This document shows, piece by piece, positions 1 through 5,009 of a stretch of 6,353 bases of DNA (position 1 is the stretch's first letter; every line of letters begins with the position of its first letter). The translations under genes and the position numbers were made by a program. The notes under the pieces were generated by a model. It made no database searches. It had not been told where the DNA came from and was given only the letters and a program-made list of their open reading frames with translations. This DNA is from an uncultured Oxalobacter sp. (GTDB lineage Bacteria > Pseudomonadota > Gammaproteobacteria > Burkholderiales > Burkholderiaceae_D): positions 1 through 6,353 of the forward strand of contig CAJKQK010000097.1 of assembly GCA_905202055.1 (NCBI GenBank), read 5' to 3'.

Positions 1-643
1 GAATGGCGTATTTTTCATACCCTGATATCACTGCCTGTCTTGTCTTTTCATCCGAGCTGCCATACATCAGTTCGGATTCCACATACCCCGGGTAAACGAC
101 CGTCGAACGGAATTTTCCAGCCGACTCCACACGAATGCCTTCAGAGATGGCACGGACGGCATATTTGGTGGCGGAATACACGGTTCCCGTCGGTGCGGCG
201 ACCTTGATACCGGCAACCGACGAAATATTGATGAAATGGCCTGACTGCTGTTTTTCGAAAACAGGCCATGCGGCAGCCACTCCATACAGGACGCCCTTGA
301 TATTGATGTCGATCATCCGGTCCCATTCATCCACTTTCAATGACGAAAGAGGGGCCTGAGCCATCAATCCGGCATTGCCGACCATGACATCCAGACGCCC
401 CAGTCTGGCAACGACATCATCAACCATATCCCTGATCTGTTTTTCAACCGTCACATCGACGACATAATACGAGGCTTTTCCACCGGATGCATTGATTTCA
501 CCGGCAATGTTTTCCAGCCGGTCTTTTCTTCTCGCGGCCAATACAACGCTGGCACCTTCCGAAGCGAGCTTGCGGACAATCGCTTCACCGATTCCACTGC
601 TTGCACCGGTGACAACGACGACTTTATCCTGAATATTGTTCAT
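1..643 (-). CDS. SDR family NAD(P)-dependent oxidoreductase, 3' end cut off
   Basis: Classical short-chain dehydrogenase/reductase, a cytoplasmic enzyme that moves hydride between NAD(P)H and a carbonyl or alcohol. The first 214 residues are visible; the family is usually near 245, so about 30 C-terminal residues lie beyond the left edge. Seen: the cofactor loop TGASSGIG at residues 12-19, an NAG motif at 90-92, serines 141-142 at the catalytic serine position, and the catalytic YSATK with Y156 and K160. R38 and R39 at the end of the second strand suggest a preference for NADP(H). The ATG at 643 follows AAGGA (651-655) with a 7-base gap. It is the last visible gene of a four-gene minus-strand operon, 35 bases after the preceding stop. 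The fold and catalytic class are secure; the substrate is unknown, since this subfamily covers many carbonyl compounds. Confidence 0.93.
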   Translation of the reverse strand, partial: MNNIQDKVVVVTGASSGIGEAIVRKLASEGASVVLAARRKDRLENIAGEINASGGKASYYVVDVTVEKQIRDMVDDVVARLGRLDVMVGNAGLMAQAPLSSLKVDEWDRMIDINIKGVLYGVAAAWPVFEKQQSGHFINISSVAGIKVAAPTGTVYSATKYAVRAISEGIRVESAGKFRSTVVYPGYVESELMYGSSDEKTRQAVISGYEKYAI

Positions 644-678
644 TTCATTTTCCTTGAAAATAATGATAATTCAATAAT

Positions 679-1428
679 TTACGAATTGATTTTCGAGCGT
701 TTTTTCAACACCTCGCCAAACACTTTCCCGGCAAGTGCACTTTCATTTTTGCCGACATCCCGATTCAGGACGGAAATGACTCCCGCCACCTGCTGCCGAC
801 TCAAACCGACGTTCATGGCCGCATTCAAATGGTATTGAAGCTGCGCCTCCGTCCCGCCCAGAGCGGCTAAAGCCGCAACCGTGGCGATCTCCCTTTCGGA
901 AAATTCCAGCACCCCACGCCCGAAAATATCGGCAAACAGATGTTCCTTCAAAAAGGCATCGATTCCCGGAGTGAAAAGCTGGTATCCGCTTTTGGGAGGC
1001 ACCGATTCAACCCCGGACAATTCCATGCGAACCGCCTCACCATAGGCATCCCGGTCAGTGCCGGGTGGAAGTGCTGCCGCTTGTGCGCCGGTGGAATCGG
1101 CAATCCCTGCCTTTTCCCGTTCATCCATGACCGTCATGAACGTCTGGATAGCATTCAGGCTTCTCGGAAAACCGGTATAGGCGTACAACTGGATCAATAC
1201 TTCCTTGATCCCATTAACAGTCAGACCGGCATCCAGACCCTCATGCAATACCGTTTTCAATTTCGGCAAATCACCATTGGCCGTGAAAGCCGCGATTGTC
1301 ACGATCTTTTCCTGACGGGCGTCCAGCGCCGTTTTTGCCTTTTCCATGTCATCCGCCCTTGCCATATTGCCCAGGCAGAGCAGGGCGAACATCACCCCTG
1401 CCAGCCTGGAAAATGATTTCATTGCCAT
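679..1428 (-). CDS. Exported carboxymuconolactone decarboxylase-family protein, two CMD domains
   Basis: A 249-residue protein with two CMD/AhpD-like helical domains. Residues 1-25 form a Sec signal peptide: K4 and R8, a hydrophobic core (LAGVMFALLCLG), then ARA before DD, predicting cleavage after A25 and a periplasmic product. The first CMD repeat is at about 35-105 (core KEVLIQLYAYTGFPRSLNAI). The second is at about 150-230 (core REIATVAALAALGG, then LQYHLNAAMNVGLS). The only cysteine, C18, is in the signal peptide, so the CxxC thiol chemistry of AhpD is impossible. True decarboxylation of gamma-carboxymuconolactone is unlikely, as no protocatechuate genes are nearby. A TTG 18 bases upstream (at 1446) is in frame, but GAGGA at 1436-1440 lies 7 bases before the ATG at 1428, which also makes a cleaner signal peptide. 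Similar exported CMD proteins are commonly found beside SDR and AKR genes; their reaction is not known to me. Confidence 0.9.
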   Translation of the reverse strand: MAMKSFSRLAGVMFALLCLGNMARADDMEKAKTALDARQEKIVTIAAFTANGDLPKLKTVLHEGLDAGLTVNGIKEVLIQLYAYTGFPRSLNAIQTFMTVMDEREKAGIADSTGAQAAALPPGTDRDAYGEAVRMELSGVESVPPKSGYQLFTPGIDAFLKEHLFADIFGRGVLEFSEREIATVAALAALGGTEAQLQYHLNAAMNVGLSRQQVAGVISVLNRDVGKNESALAGKVFGEVLKKRSKINS

Positions 1429-1435
1429 GTTCAGA

Positions 1436-1440
1436 TCCTC
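1436..1440 (-). promoter_or_regulatory. Ribosome binding site fixing the start of the CMD gene
   Basis: GAGGA on the minus strand sits 7 bases before the ATG at 1428 and lies inside the longer TTG-initiated reading frame. This argues for the shorter protein. A second in-frame ATG at 1422 would be 13 bases away and is less likely. Confidence 0.7.
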
Positions 1441-1477
1441 ATTCAAAAGACCGGATTCCCACCGGTACGGTTCCCGG

Positions 1478-1499
1478 AAAAATCAGCTTATCGGCTGAT
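1478..1499 (-). terminator. Weak terminator-like hairpin across the AKR stop codon
   Basis: On the minus strand ATCAGC (1499-1494) and GCTGAT (1487-1482) can form a 6-bp stem around a 6-base loop that contains the TAA stop of the aldo/keto reductase gene, and a short T run follows (to 1478). The stem is only half G+C, so complete termination is unlikely. It could act as an attenuator or mRNA-stability element between the second and third genes. Seen by eye; the function is inferred. Confidence 0.35.
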
Positions 1500-2483
1500 C
1501 ATCCTTGCGTATTTTTCCGGATACCGGTCACCCACCAGACTGATTTTCGACGCGGCATAATCGATTTCCAGCAAATCTTCCGCCGACAGATCGACATTGA
1601 TCGAACCGATGTTTTCTTCCAGCCTCGCCTGTTTCGTCGTTCCCGGAATCGGAACTATCCAGGGTTTTTGTGCCAACACCCAAGCCAGAGCGATCCGGGC
1701 AGGAGTCGTTTTTTTCCGTTCGGCCATCTTTCCGACCAGATCGACCATCGCCTGATTCGCTTTCAGCGCTTCCGGCGTAAAGCGTGGCAGCATATTCCTG
1801 AAATCGGTCGGGTCGAAAATCGTCTTTTCATTCATTTTTCCCGTCAGATAACCTTTTCCAAGCGGACTGAATGGCACGAAACCGATACCGAGTTCTTCCA
1901 GCGCCGGAATAATTTCCTTTTCCGGTTCACGCCACCAGAGCGAATATTCGCTTTGAAGGGCGGTAACGGGACAAACGGCATGGGCACGCCGGATAACATC
2001 AACACTGGCTTCGGACAAACCGAAATACCTGACCTTGCCCTCGGCAATCAGGTCTTTCACCGTACCGGCCACATCCTCAATCGGCACATCCGGATCGACC
2101 CGATGCTGGTAAAACAGGTCGATTACATCCGTCTTCAGGCGTTTCAGGGACGCTTCAGCCACTTCCCGGATATGTCCCGGACGGCTGTTCAGTTTCGTCC
2201 ATTTGCCGCCGTCACCGTCATTGGCTTCAAAACCGAACTTGGTGGCAATCGTCACATCGTAGCGGAAGGGCGCGAGCGCTTCGCCGACCAGTTGTTCATT
2301 GGTGAAAGGCCCATACACTTCAGCCGTATCGAAAAAAGTCACGCCCTGTTCGAATGCTGAACGGATAACACCGATCATCTCGTTTCTGTCCCCGGCAGGC
2401 CCATAACCGAAACTCATCCCCATACAGCCAAGCCCGAGAGCCGAGACTTCAAGACCGCTGTTTCCCAATTGTCGTTTTTGCAT
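1488..2483 (-). CDS. Aldo/keto reductase
   Basis: A 331-residue (alpha/beta)8-barrel aldo/keto reductase, a cytoplasmic NADPH-dependent enzyme reducing aldehydes and ketones to alcohols. The catalytic tetrad is complete: D52 and Y57 (in FFDTAEVYG), K82 (in TIATKFG) and H127 (in FYQHRVDPD). The NADPH-binding segment near the C-terminus is PGTTKQARLEEN from residue 280, with K284 and R287 as likely contacts to the 2'-phosphate. The N-terminal pattern (RQLGNSGLEVSALGLGCMGM) and the length fit the YakC/AKR13-like branch rather than the shorter DkgA type. The ATG at 2483 has a strong AAGGAAGG 7 or so bases upstream. The gene begins 15 bases after the alcohol dehydrogenase stop, so the two are certainly cotranscribed. 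Its natural substrate is not evident; the pairing with an aldehyde-type dehydrogenase suggests reactive carbonyls. Confidence 0.95.
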   Translation of the reverse strand: MQKRQLGNSGLEVSALGLGCMGMSFGYGPAGDRNEMIGVIRSAFEQGVTFFDTAEVYGPFTNEQLVGEALAPFRYDVTIATKFGFEANDGDGGKWTKLNSRPGHIREVAEASLKRLKTDVIDLFYQHRVDPDVPIEDVAGTVKDLIAEGKVRYFGLSEASVDVIRRAHAVCPVTALQSEYSLWWREPEKEIIPALEELGIGFVPFSPLGKGYLTGKMNEKTIFDPTDFRNMLPRFTPEALKANQAMVDLVGKMAERKKTTPARIALAWVLAQKPWIVPIPGTTKQARLEENIGSINVDLSAEDLLEIDYAASKISLVGDRYPEKYARMISR

Positions 2484-2498
2484 AAAAATCTTTCCTTC

Positions 2499-3554
2499 CT
2501 AATTGTTTTCAGTTTCAAGCGTCGCCATATCGATCACGAAACGGTAATGAACGTCGGAACGCTCCATCCGTTCAAAAGCCGTGTTGATTTCATCCATCCG
2601 GATGATTTCGCATTCAGGCAGGATGTTCTTTCTGGCACAGAAATCGAGCAATTCCTGGGTTTCCCGAATACCGCCAATCGGTGAAGCCGCTATACGGCGA
2701 CGCCCGAACAAAAGGGGTACCGTATTCACTTCGGCGACCGGCCCGACCTGTCCGACAATGACGAGCGTGCCATCGACATCCAGCAAAGGGGTGTACGGGT
2801 TCAGATCGTGTTTGACCGGAACGGTATCGATGATCAGGTCGAAACAGGACTGTGCCTTTTCCATCGCGGATTCGTCACTGGAAATCAGAAACTTGTCGGC
2901 GCCCAATTTCATGGCGTCAGCCCGTTTGCCTTCCGAACGGCTCAATACAGTGACTTCCGCCCCCAGTCCGGCCGCCAGCTTGATCGCCATATGGCCAAGT
3001 CCCCCCATGCCTGTCACACCGACACGGCTGCCCGGACCGACATTCCACGTCCTGAGCGGCGAATACGTCGTGATACCGGCGCACAAAAGCGGAGCGGCAC
3101 GGGAAAGATCAAGTCCGTCAGGAACACGCAAAACGAATTCCTCCCGGACAACAAGATGTTTTGAGTACCCGCCCTGAGTGACGGCATGGTCGATGCGGTC
3201 ATGGCTGCTATACGTCATCGTCATGCCTTCACGGCAAAGCTGTTCCTCACCATGACGGCACTGGTCGCATTCCATACAACTGTCGACCATACAGCCGACC
3301 GCGACAGCGTCCCCGGGCCTGTATCGCGTAACCCTGGGCCCGACAGCTGTCACACGCCCTATGATTTCATGACCCGGAACAACAGGATAAACCGTCATAC
3401 CCCAGTCGTTACGGGACATATGCATATCGGAATGGCAAACACCGCAATACAGGATTTCCATGGCAACATCATTGTCGCGAAGATCGCGGCGCTCGAGAGA
3501 ATAGGGAACCAGCGGAGAATCCGGAGAATGGGAAGCATAAGCGATTGTTTTCAT
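2499..3554 (-). CDS. Zinc-dependent NAD(P)-dependent alcohol dehydrogenase (MDR superfamily)
   Basis: A 351-residue medium-chain dehydrogenase of the cinnamyl-alcohol-dehydrogenase/YahK type, which reversibly converts aldehydes to alcohols in the cytoplasm. Catalytic zinc ligands are C40 (in CGVCHSD), H62 and E63 (in PGHE) and C158 (in LLCAGITTYSPL). Structural zinc ligands are C93, C96, C99 and C107 (C-x2-C-x2-C-x7-C). The Rossmann motif GMGGLG is at 182-187, and S205-R206-S207 after the second strand points to NADP(H). All key residues are present, so the enzyme should be active. In-frame TTG (3569) and ATG (3566) starts exist, but GAGG at 3561-3564 lies 6 bases before the ATG at 3554, and MKTIAYA is the usual start of this family. 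First gene of the operon, next to the divergent control region and transcribed away from the YqhC-like regulator. Confidence 0.95.
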   Translation of the reverse strand: MKTIAYASHSPDSPLVPYSLERRDLRDNDVAMEILYCGVCHSDMHMSRNDWGMTVYPVVPGHEIIGRVTAVGPRVTRYRPGDAVAVGCMVDSCMECDQCRHGEEQLCREGMTMTYSSHDRIDHAVTQGGYSKHLVVREEFVLRVPDGLDLSRAAPLLCAGITTYSPLRTWNVGPGSRVGVTGMGGLGHMAIKLAAGLGAEVTVLSRSEGKRADAMKLGADKFLISSDESAMEKAQSCFDLIIDTVPVKHDLNPYTPLLDVDGTLVIVGQVGPVAEVNTVPLLFGRRRIAASPIGGIRETQELLDFCARKNILPECEIIRMDEINTAFERMERSDVHYRFVIDMATLETENN

Positions 3555-3560
3555 GGCAAG

Positions 3561-3564
3561 CCTC
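3561..3564 (-). promoter_or_regulatory. Ribosome binding site fixing the start of the alcohol dehydrogenase
   Basis: GAGG on the minus strand is 6 bases before the ATG at 3554. It overlaps the codons just after the upstream in-frame TTG and ATG candidates, so those starts would place the Shine-Dalgarno inside the coding region. Confidence 0.65.
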
Positions 3565-3576
3565 ATCAAAAAGTGG

Positions 3577-3605
3577 ATAATGAATTTCTGTCAGGGCAAA
3601 GACAA
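3577..3605 (-). promoter_or_regulatory. Candidate sigma70 promoter for the oxidoreductase operon
   Basis: On the minus strand TTGTCT (3605-3600) and CATTAT (3582-3577) are separated by 17 bases. Transcription would start near 3570, giving a leader of about 16 bases before the dehydrogenase ATG. The -35 box is imperfect and overlaps one copy of the repeated 9-mer AAAGACAAT, as expected for an activator-dependent promoter. Inferred from sequence alone. Confidence 0.45.
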
Positions 3606-3608
3606 TTT

Positions 3609-3629
3609 CCGGCAGGAAAATCCTGACGG
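3609..3629. promoter_or_regulatory. Imperfect dyad just upstream of the operon promoter
   Basis: CCG (3609-3611), CAGGA (3613-3617) and their complements TCCTG (3621-3625), CGG (3627-3629) form a 21-base near-palindrome with one mismatched pair and a 3-base centre (AAA). Its centre is about 50 bases upstream of the predicted operon start, abutting the -35 box, a usual place for an activator site. It could also simply be a hairpin. Confidence 0.35.
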
Positions 3630-3636
3630 AAACGTC

Positions 3637-3651
3637 TTGCAATGACTGCAA
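3637..3651. promoter_or_regulatory. TTGCA-N5-TGCAA dyad
   Basis: A perfect 5-bp inverted repeat, TTGCA and TGCAA separated by ATGAC, lies centrally in the divergent intergenic region, about 74 bases upstream of the predicted operon start. It is a possible operator for an unidentified dimeric regulator. Short dyads of this kind arise by chance fairly often. Confidence 0.25.
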
Positions 3652-3783
3652 TATAAGACTTCGACAGCAACGGGATATAGATACGAAACTGCCTTCTTAT
3701 TGCCTGTTTCTCTCAAATATCACCAAAAGTGAAAGACAATCTGGTAAAAAGACAATGTGTATTCAATCGTTTAAAAACGAAAA

Positions 3784-3788
3784 AGGGG
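3784..3788 (+). promoter_or_regulatory. Ribosome binding site fixing the start of the regulator
   Basis: AGGGG lies 9 bases before the ATG at 3798. The reading frame remains open upstream to a GTG at 3729, but that codon has no Shine-Dalgarno sequence and would put the repeated 9-mers inside the gene, so the ATG at 3798 is preferred. Confidence 0.6.
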
Positions 3789-3797
3789 ATTTTCATC

Positions 3798-4742
3798 ATG
3801 ACGCGAAGCAATCAAACCGTTCTTGAAAACAAAAATGACGCAATCAGGGAAAAACTGCTGAACTGGCTCCCGGAAGGCGGTGAATACCAGACACCGGTCA
3901 ACGGGTTCTTTCTTTTCAGGAAGAATGAATGTGAATGCCCGGAAAACTGTTTCTATGAACCTGCCGTCGGCGTGATCCTGCAAGGACAGAAGCATTCTTA
4001 CATCGGCAGCAGGGAATACCGGTATGGGGAAGGCTGGTGCCTCGTCAACGGGATCGACTTGCCAGCCAAAAACTATATCCTCGATGCGACGCCAGACAAT
4101 CCATTCCTGGGTATGGGCATGAGACTCGACAAATCGCTCACGACCCAGCTGGCCGCGGAAATCCCGCCGTCATCGAAAACAGGCACAGAACCTGACTGCG
4201 GCCTGTCCCTGACCCGGACCGATCCGGACATTCTGGATGCCTTCTCGCGCTTGCTGGATTTGCTGGACAAACCCGAACAGATACCGGTCATGGCTCCGAT
4301 GATCATCCGTGAAATCCATTACCGTTTGCTGATCGGCCCCCAGGGCCCGTTTTTAAGGGCAGTCAATACCTTCGGAACGCAGGGCCATCAGGTAGCCCAG
4401 GCCATATCATGGTTGAGAAAAAACTATAAAGAACCAATACAAGTCGATGAATTGGCTAAAAAAGTCAATATGGCGACTTCCACCTTTCACCGGCATTTCA
4501 AACAGCTGACATCGTTAAGTCCACTCCAGTTCCAGAAGCGTTTGCGCTTATACGAAGCCCAGCGGCTGATGCTCGTTGAAAACGAATACGCATCGAGCGC
4601 CTGTATGGCCGTCGGCTATGAAAGTCCCACCCAGTTCAACCGGGAATACAAACGGCTTTTCGGCGAACCGCCATCGCGCAATATCAACAAGGTAAGGGAA
4701 CTGCGCATTCGAACCGTCGATTCAGTACCGGTTCAACCTTGA
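3798..4742 (+). CDS. AraC family transcriptional regulator, YqhC-like (AraC_N plus HTH)
   Basis: A 314-residue DNA-binding regulator. Residues about 25-180 match the AraC_N sensor domain, with typical segments EPAVGVILQGQK (54-65) and NGIDLPAKNYIL. Residues about 196-300 are the two-HTH DNA-binding domain. The first HTH includes VDELAKKVNMATSTFHRHFK (from 216). The second carries the signature VGYESPTQFNREYKRLFG (from 272), ending GEPP. E. coli YqhC, with the same domain pair, activates yqhD and dkgA in response to glyoxal-type aldehydes. The divergent position beside an alcohol dehydrogenase and an aldo/keto reductase makes activation of that operon the best guess. Odd feature: C45, C47 and C51 cluster at the start of the sensor domain, with further cysteines at 81, 134 and 269; thiol sensing of electrophiles is possible but unproven. 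The domain call is secure and the inducer is inferred. Confidence 0.93.
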   Translation: MTRSNQTVLENKNDAIREKLLNWLPEGGEYQTPVNGFFLFRKNECECPENCFYEPAVGVILQGQKHSYIGSREYRYGEGWCLVNGIDLPAKNYILDATPDNPFLGMGMRLDKSLTTQLAAEIPPSSKTGTEPDCGLSLTRTDPDILDAFSRLLDLLDKPEQIPVMAPMIIREIHYRLLIGPQGPFLRAVNTFGTQGHQVAQAISWLRKNYKEPIQVDELAKKVNMATSTFHRHFKQLTSLSPLQFQKRLRLYEAQRLMLVENEYASSACMAVGYESPTQFNREYKRLFGEPPSRNINKVRELRIRTVDSVPVQP

Positions 4743-4751
4743 AAAGTACTC

Positions 4752-4789
4752 GCTTGTATCCTCTATGTACAAGCTGGCCTCCGGCTTGT
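4752..4789 (+). terminator. Two competing hairpins downstream of the regulator gene
   Basis: GCTTGTA (4752-4758) can pair with TACAAGC (4768-4774). The latter overlaps the left arm of a stronger hairpin, ACAAGCTGG (4769-4777) with CCGGCTTGT (4781-4789), a 9-bp stem with one T-G wobble and a 3-base loop. Both begin within 50 bases of the regulator stop. No T run follows the stronger hairpin, so this is not a standard intrinsic terminator. It may protect the 3' end or terminate with help from other factors. Confidence 0.4.
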
Positions 4790-4848
4790 CTATCACCACA
4801 TGAATGTCTGCATGTTGTTTATTTCATCAAGCTTTCAGGCAATCTCCA

Positions 4849-4876
4849 TTGACTTTCTTTTTTTCTCCCCTAAAAT
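4849..4876 (+). promoter_or_regulatory. Candidate sigma70 promoter for the diguanylate cyclase gene
   Basis: TTGACT (4849-4854) and TAAAAT (4871-4876) are 16 bases apart; each differs from consensus by one base. Transcription would begin near 4883, leaving a leader of about 125 nt before the ATG at 5010. This makes the cyclase a transcription unit separate from the regulator gene. Confidence 0.55.
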
Positions 4877-4924
4877 CTTGCCACAGAAGCAATTTTCCCC
4901 CTGAGCAACAAACAGCATGGATGA

Positions 4925-4998
4925 GCCTGGGAACCCTACTGTCGGATGAATCCGCTACGATAAGCGGATATGGCCGGATTCAGGCAGCCACTGCAGGA
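4925..4998 (+). promoter_or_regulatory. Leader with alternative pairings next to the cyclase ribosome binding site
   Basis: Two foldings exclude each other. In one, ATCCGCT (4950-4956) pairs with AGCGGAT (4963-4969), enclosed by GCCTG (4925-4929) with CAGGC (4981-4985). In the other, TGAATCCG (4947-4954) pairs perfectly with CGGATTCA (4975-4982), which breaks both earlier stems and frees CCTG (4926-4929) to pair with CAGG (4994-4997), covering most of the Shine-Dalgarno AGGA (4995-4998). CGGAT occurs three times in this stretch, which creates the ambiguity. It resembles a translational switch, but I do not recognise a known riboswitch class. The pairings were found by eye; regulation is inference. 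Confidence 0.35.
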
Positions 4999-5009
4999 TA
5001 AAACGAAAT

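Larger units (their letters stand above)
1..3570 (-). other. Predicted four-gene oxidoreductase operon
   Basis: Alcohol dehydrogenase, aldo/keto reductase, exported CMD protein and SDR follow one another on the minus strand with gaps of 15, 59 and 35 bases, behind one recognisable promoter. Three of the four carry complete NAD(P)H-dependent active sites. Their combination with a divergent YqhC-like regulator suggests inducible carbonyl or aldehyde detoxification. The operon may continue past the left edge. Cotranscription of the first pair is nearly certain; the whole unit is inferred from spacing and direction. Confidence 0.7.
3598..3756. repeat. Three exact copies of AAAGACAAT in the divergent control region
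   Basis: The 9-mer AAAGACAAT occurs at 3598-3606, 3732-3740 and 3748-3756, all in the same orientation. The first overlaps the -35 box of the operon promoter. The other two are 16 bases apart, start to start, and lie 42-66 bases before the regulator's start codon. They are candidate half-sites for the adjacent AraC-family regulator, which would then control both the operon and its own gene. The function is inferred; part of the match is simple A-richness. Confidence 0.4.

Noticed and set aside
656..680. Fur box in the AT-rich gap before the SDR gene (AATAATGATAAT)
   Set aside because: Two hexamers resemble the Fur repeat, but the third does not match, giving about 11 of 19 positions. AT-rich sequence alone could produce this, and it sits inside the operon.
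1372..1380. Lipoprotein lipobox around C18 of the CMD protein
   Set aside because: The residues before the cysteine are A-L-L; leucine at -1 is not accepted by signal peptidase II. The ARA-DD site supports ordinary signal peptidase I cleavage.
1296..2360. Long plus-strand open frame (354 codons) opposite the CMD and aldo/keto reductase genes
   Set aside because: Its translation has no recognisable domain and is rich in R, F, P and H, as expected for an antisense shadow. The minus-strand genes beneath it have complete catalytic motifs and good ribosome binding sites.
3729..3797. GTG start at 3729 giving a regulator 23 residues longer
   Set aside because: No Shine-Dalgarno precedes it, the extra residues do not resemble AraC_N proteins, and the ATG at 3798 has AGGGG at a usable distance.
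4925..4998. Cobalamin riboswitch, suggested by GGGAACC and GCCACTG
   Set aside because: The order and spacing of the conserved boxes do not fit: the upstream GGT-type box, the pseudoknot loop and the GGGAAGGC-like 3' part are not seen. The gene is also unrelated to B12.
4921..5001. A 26-codon upstream frame (begins MSLGTLL) ending 8 bases before the cyclase ATG, and a 10-codon frame from 4917
   Set aside because: Neither start has a convincing Shine-Dalgarno sequence and the peptides show no feature such as a codon run. The stretch is better explained as structured leader.
4883..5009. Cyclic di-GMP-I (GEMM) or TPP riboswitch before the cyclase
   Set aside because: The GEMM segments around CAGGGCAAACC and GGGACGCAAAGCC are absent, and the TPP core CTGAGA with its second arm is not present in order.
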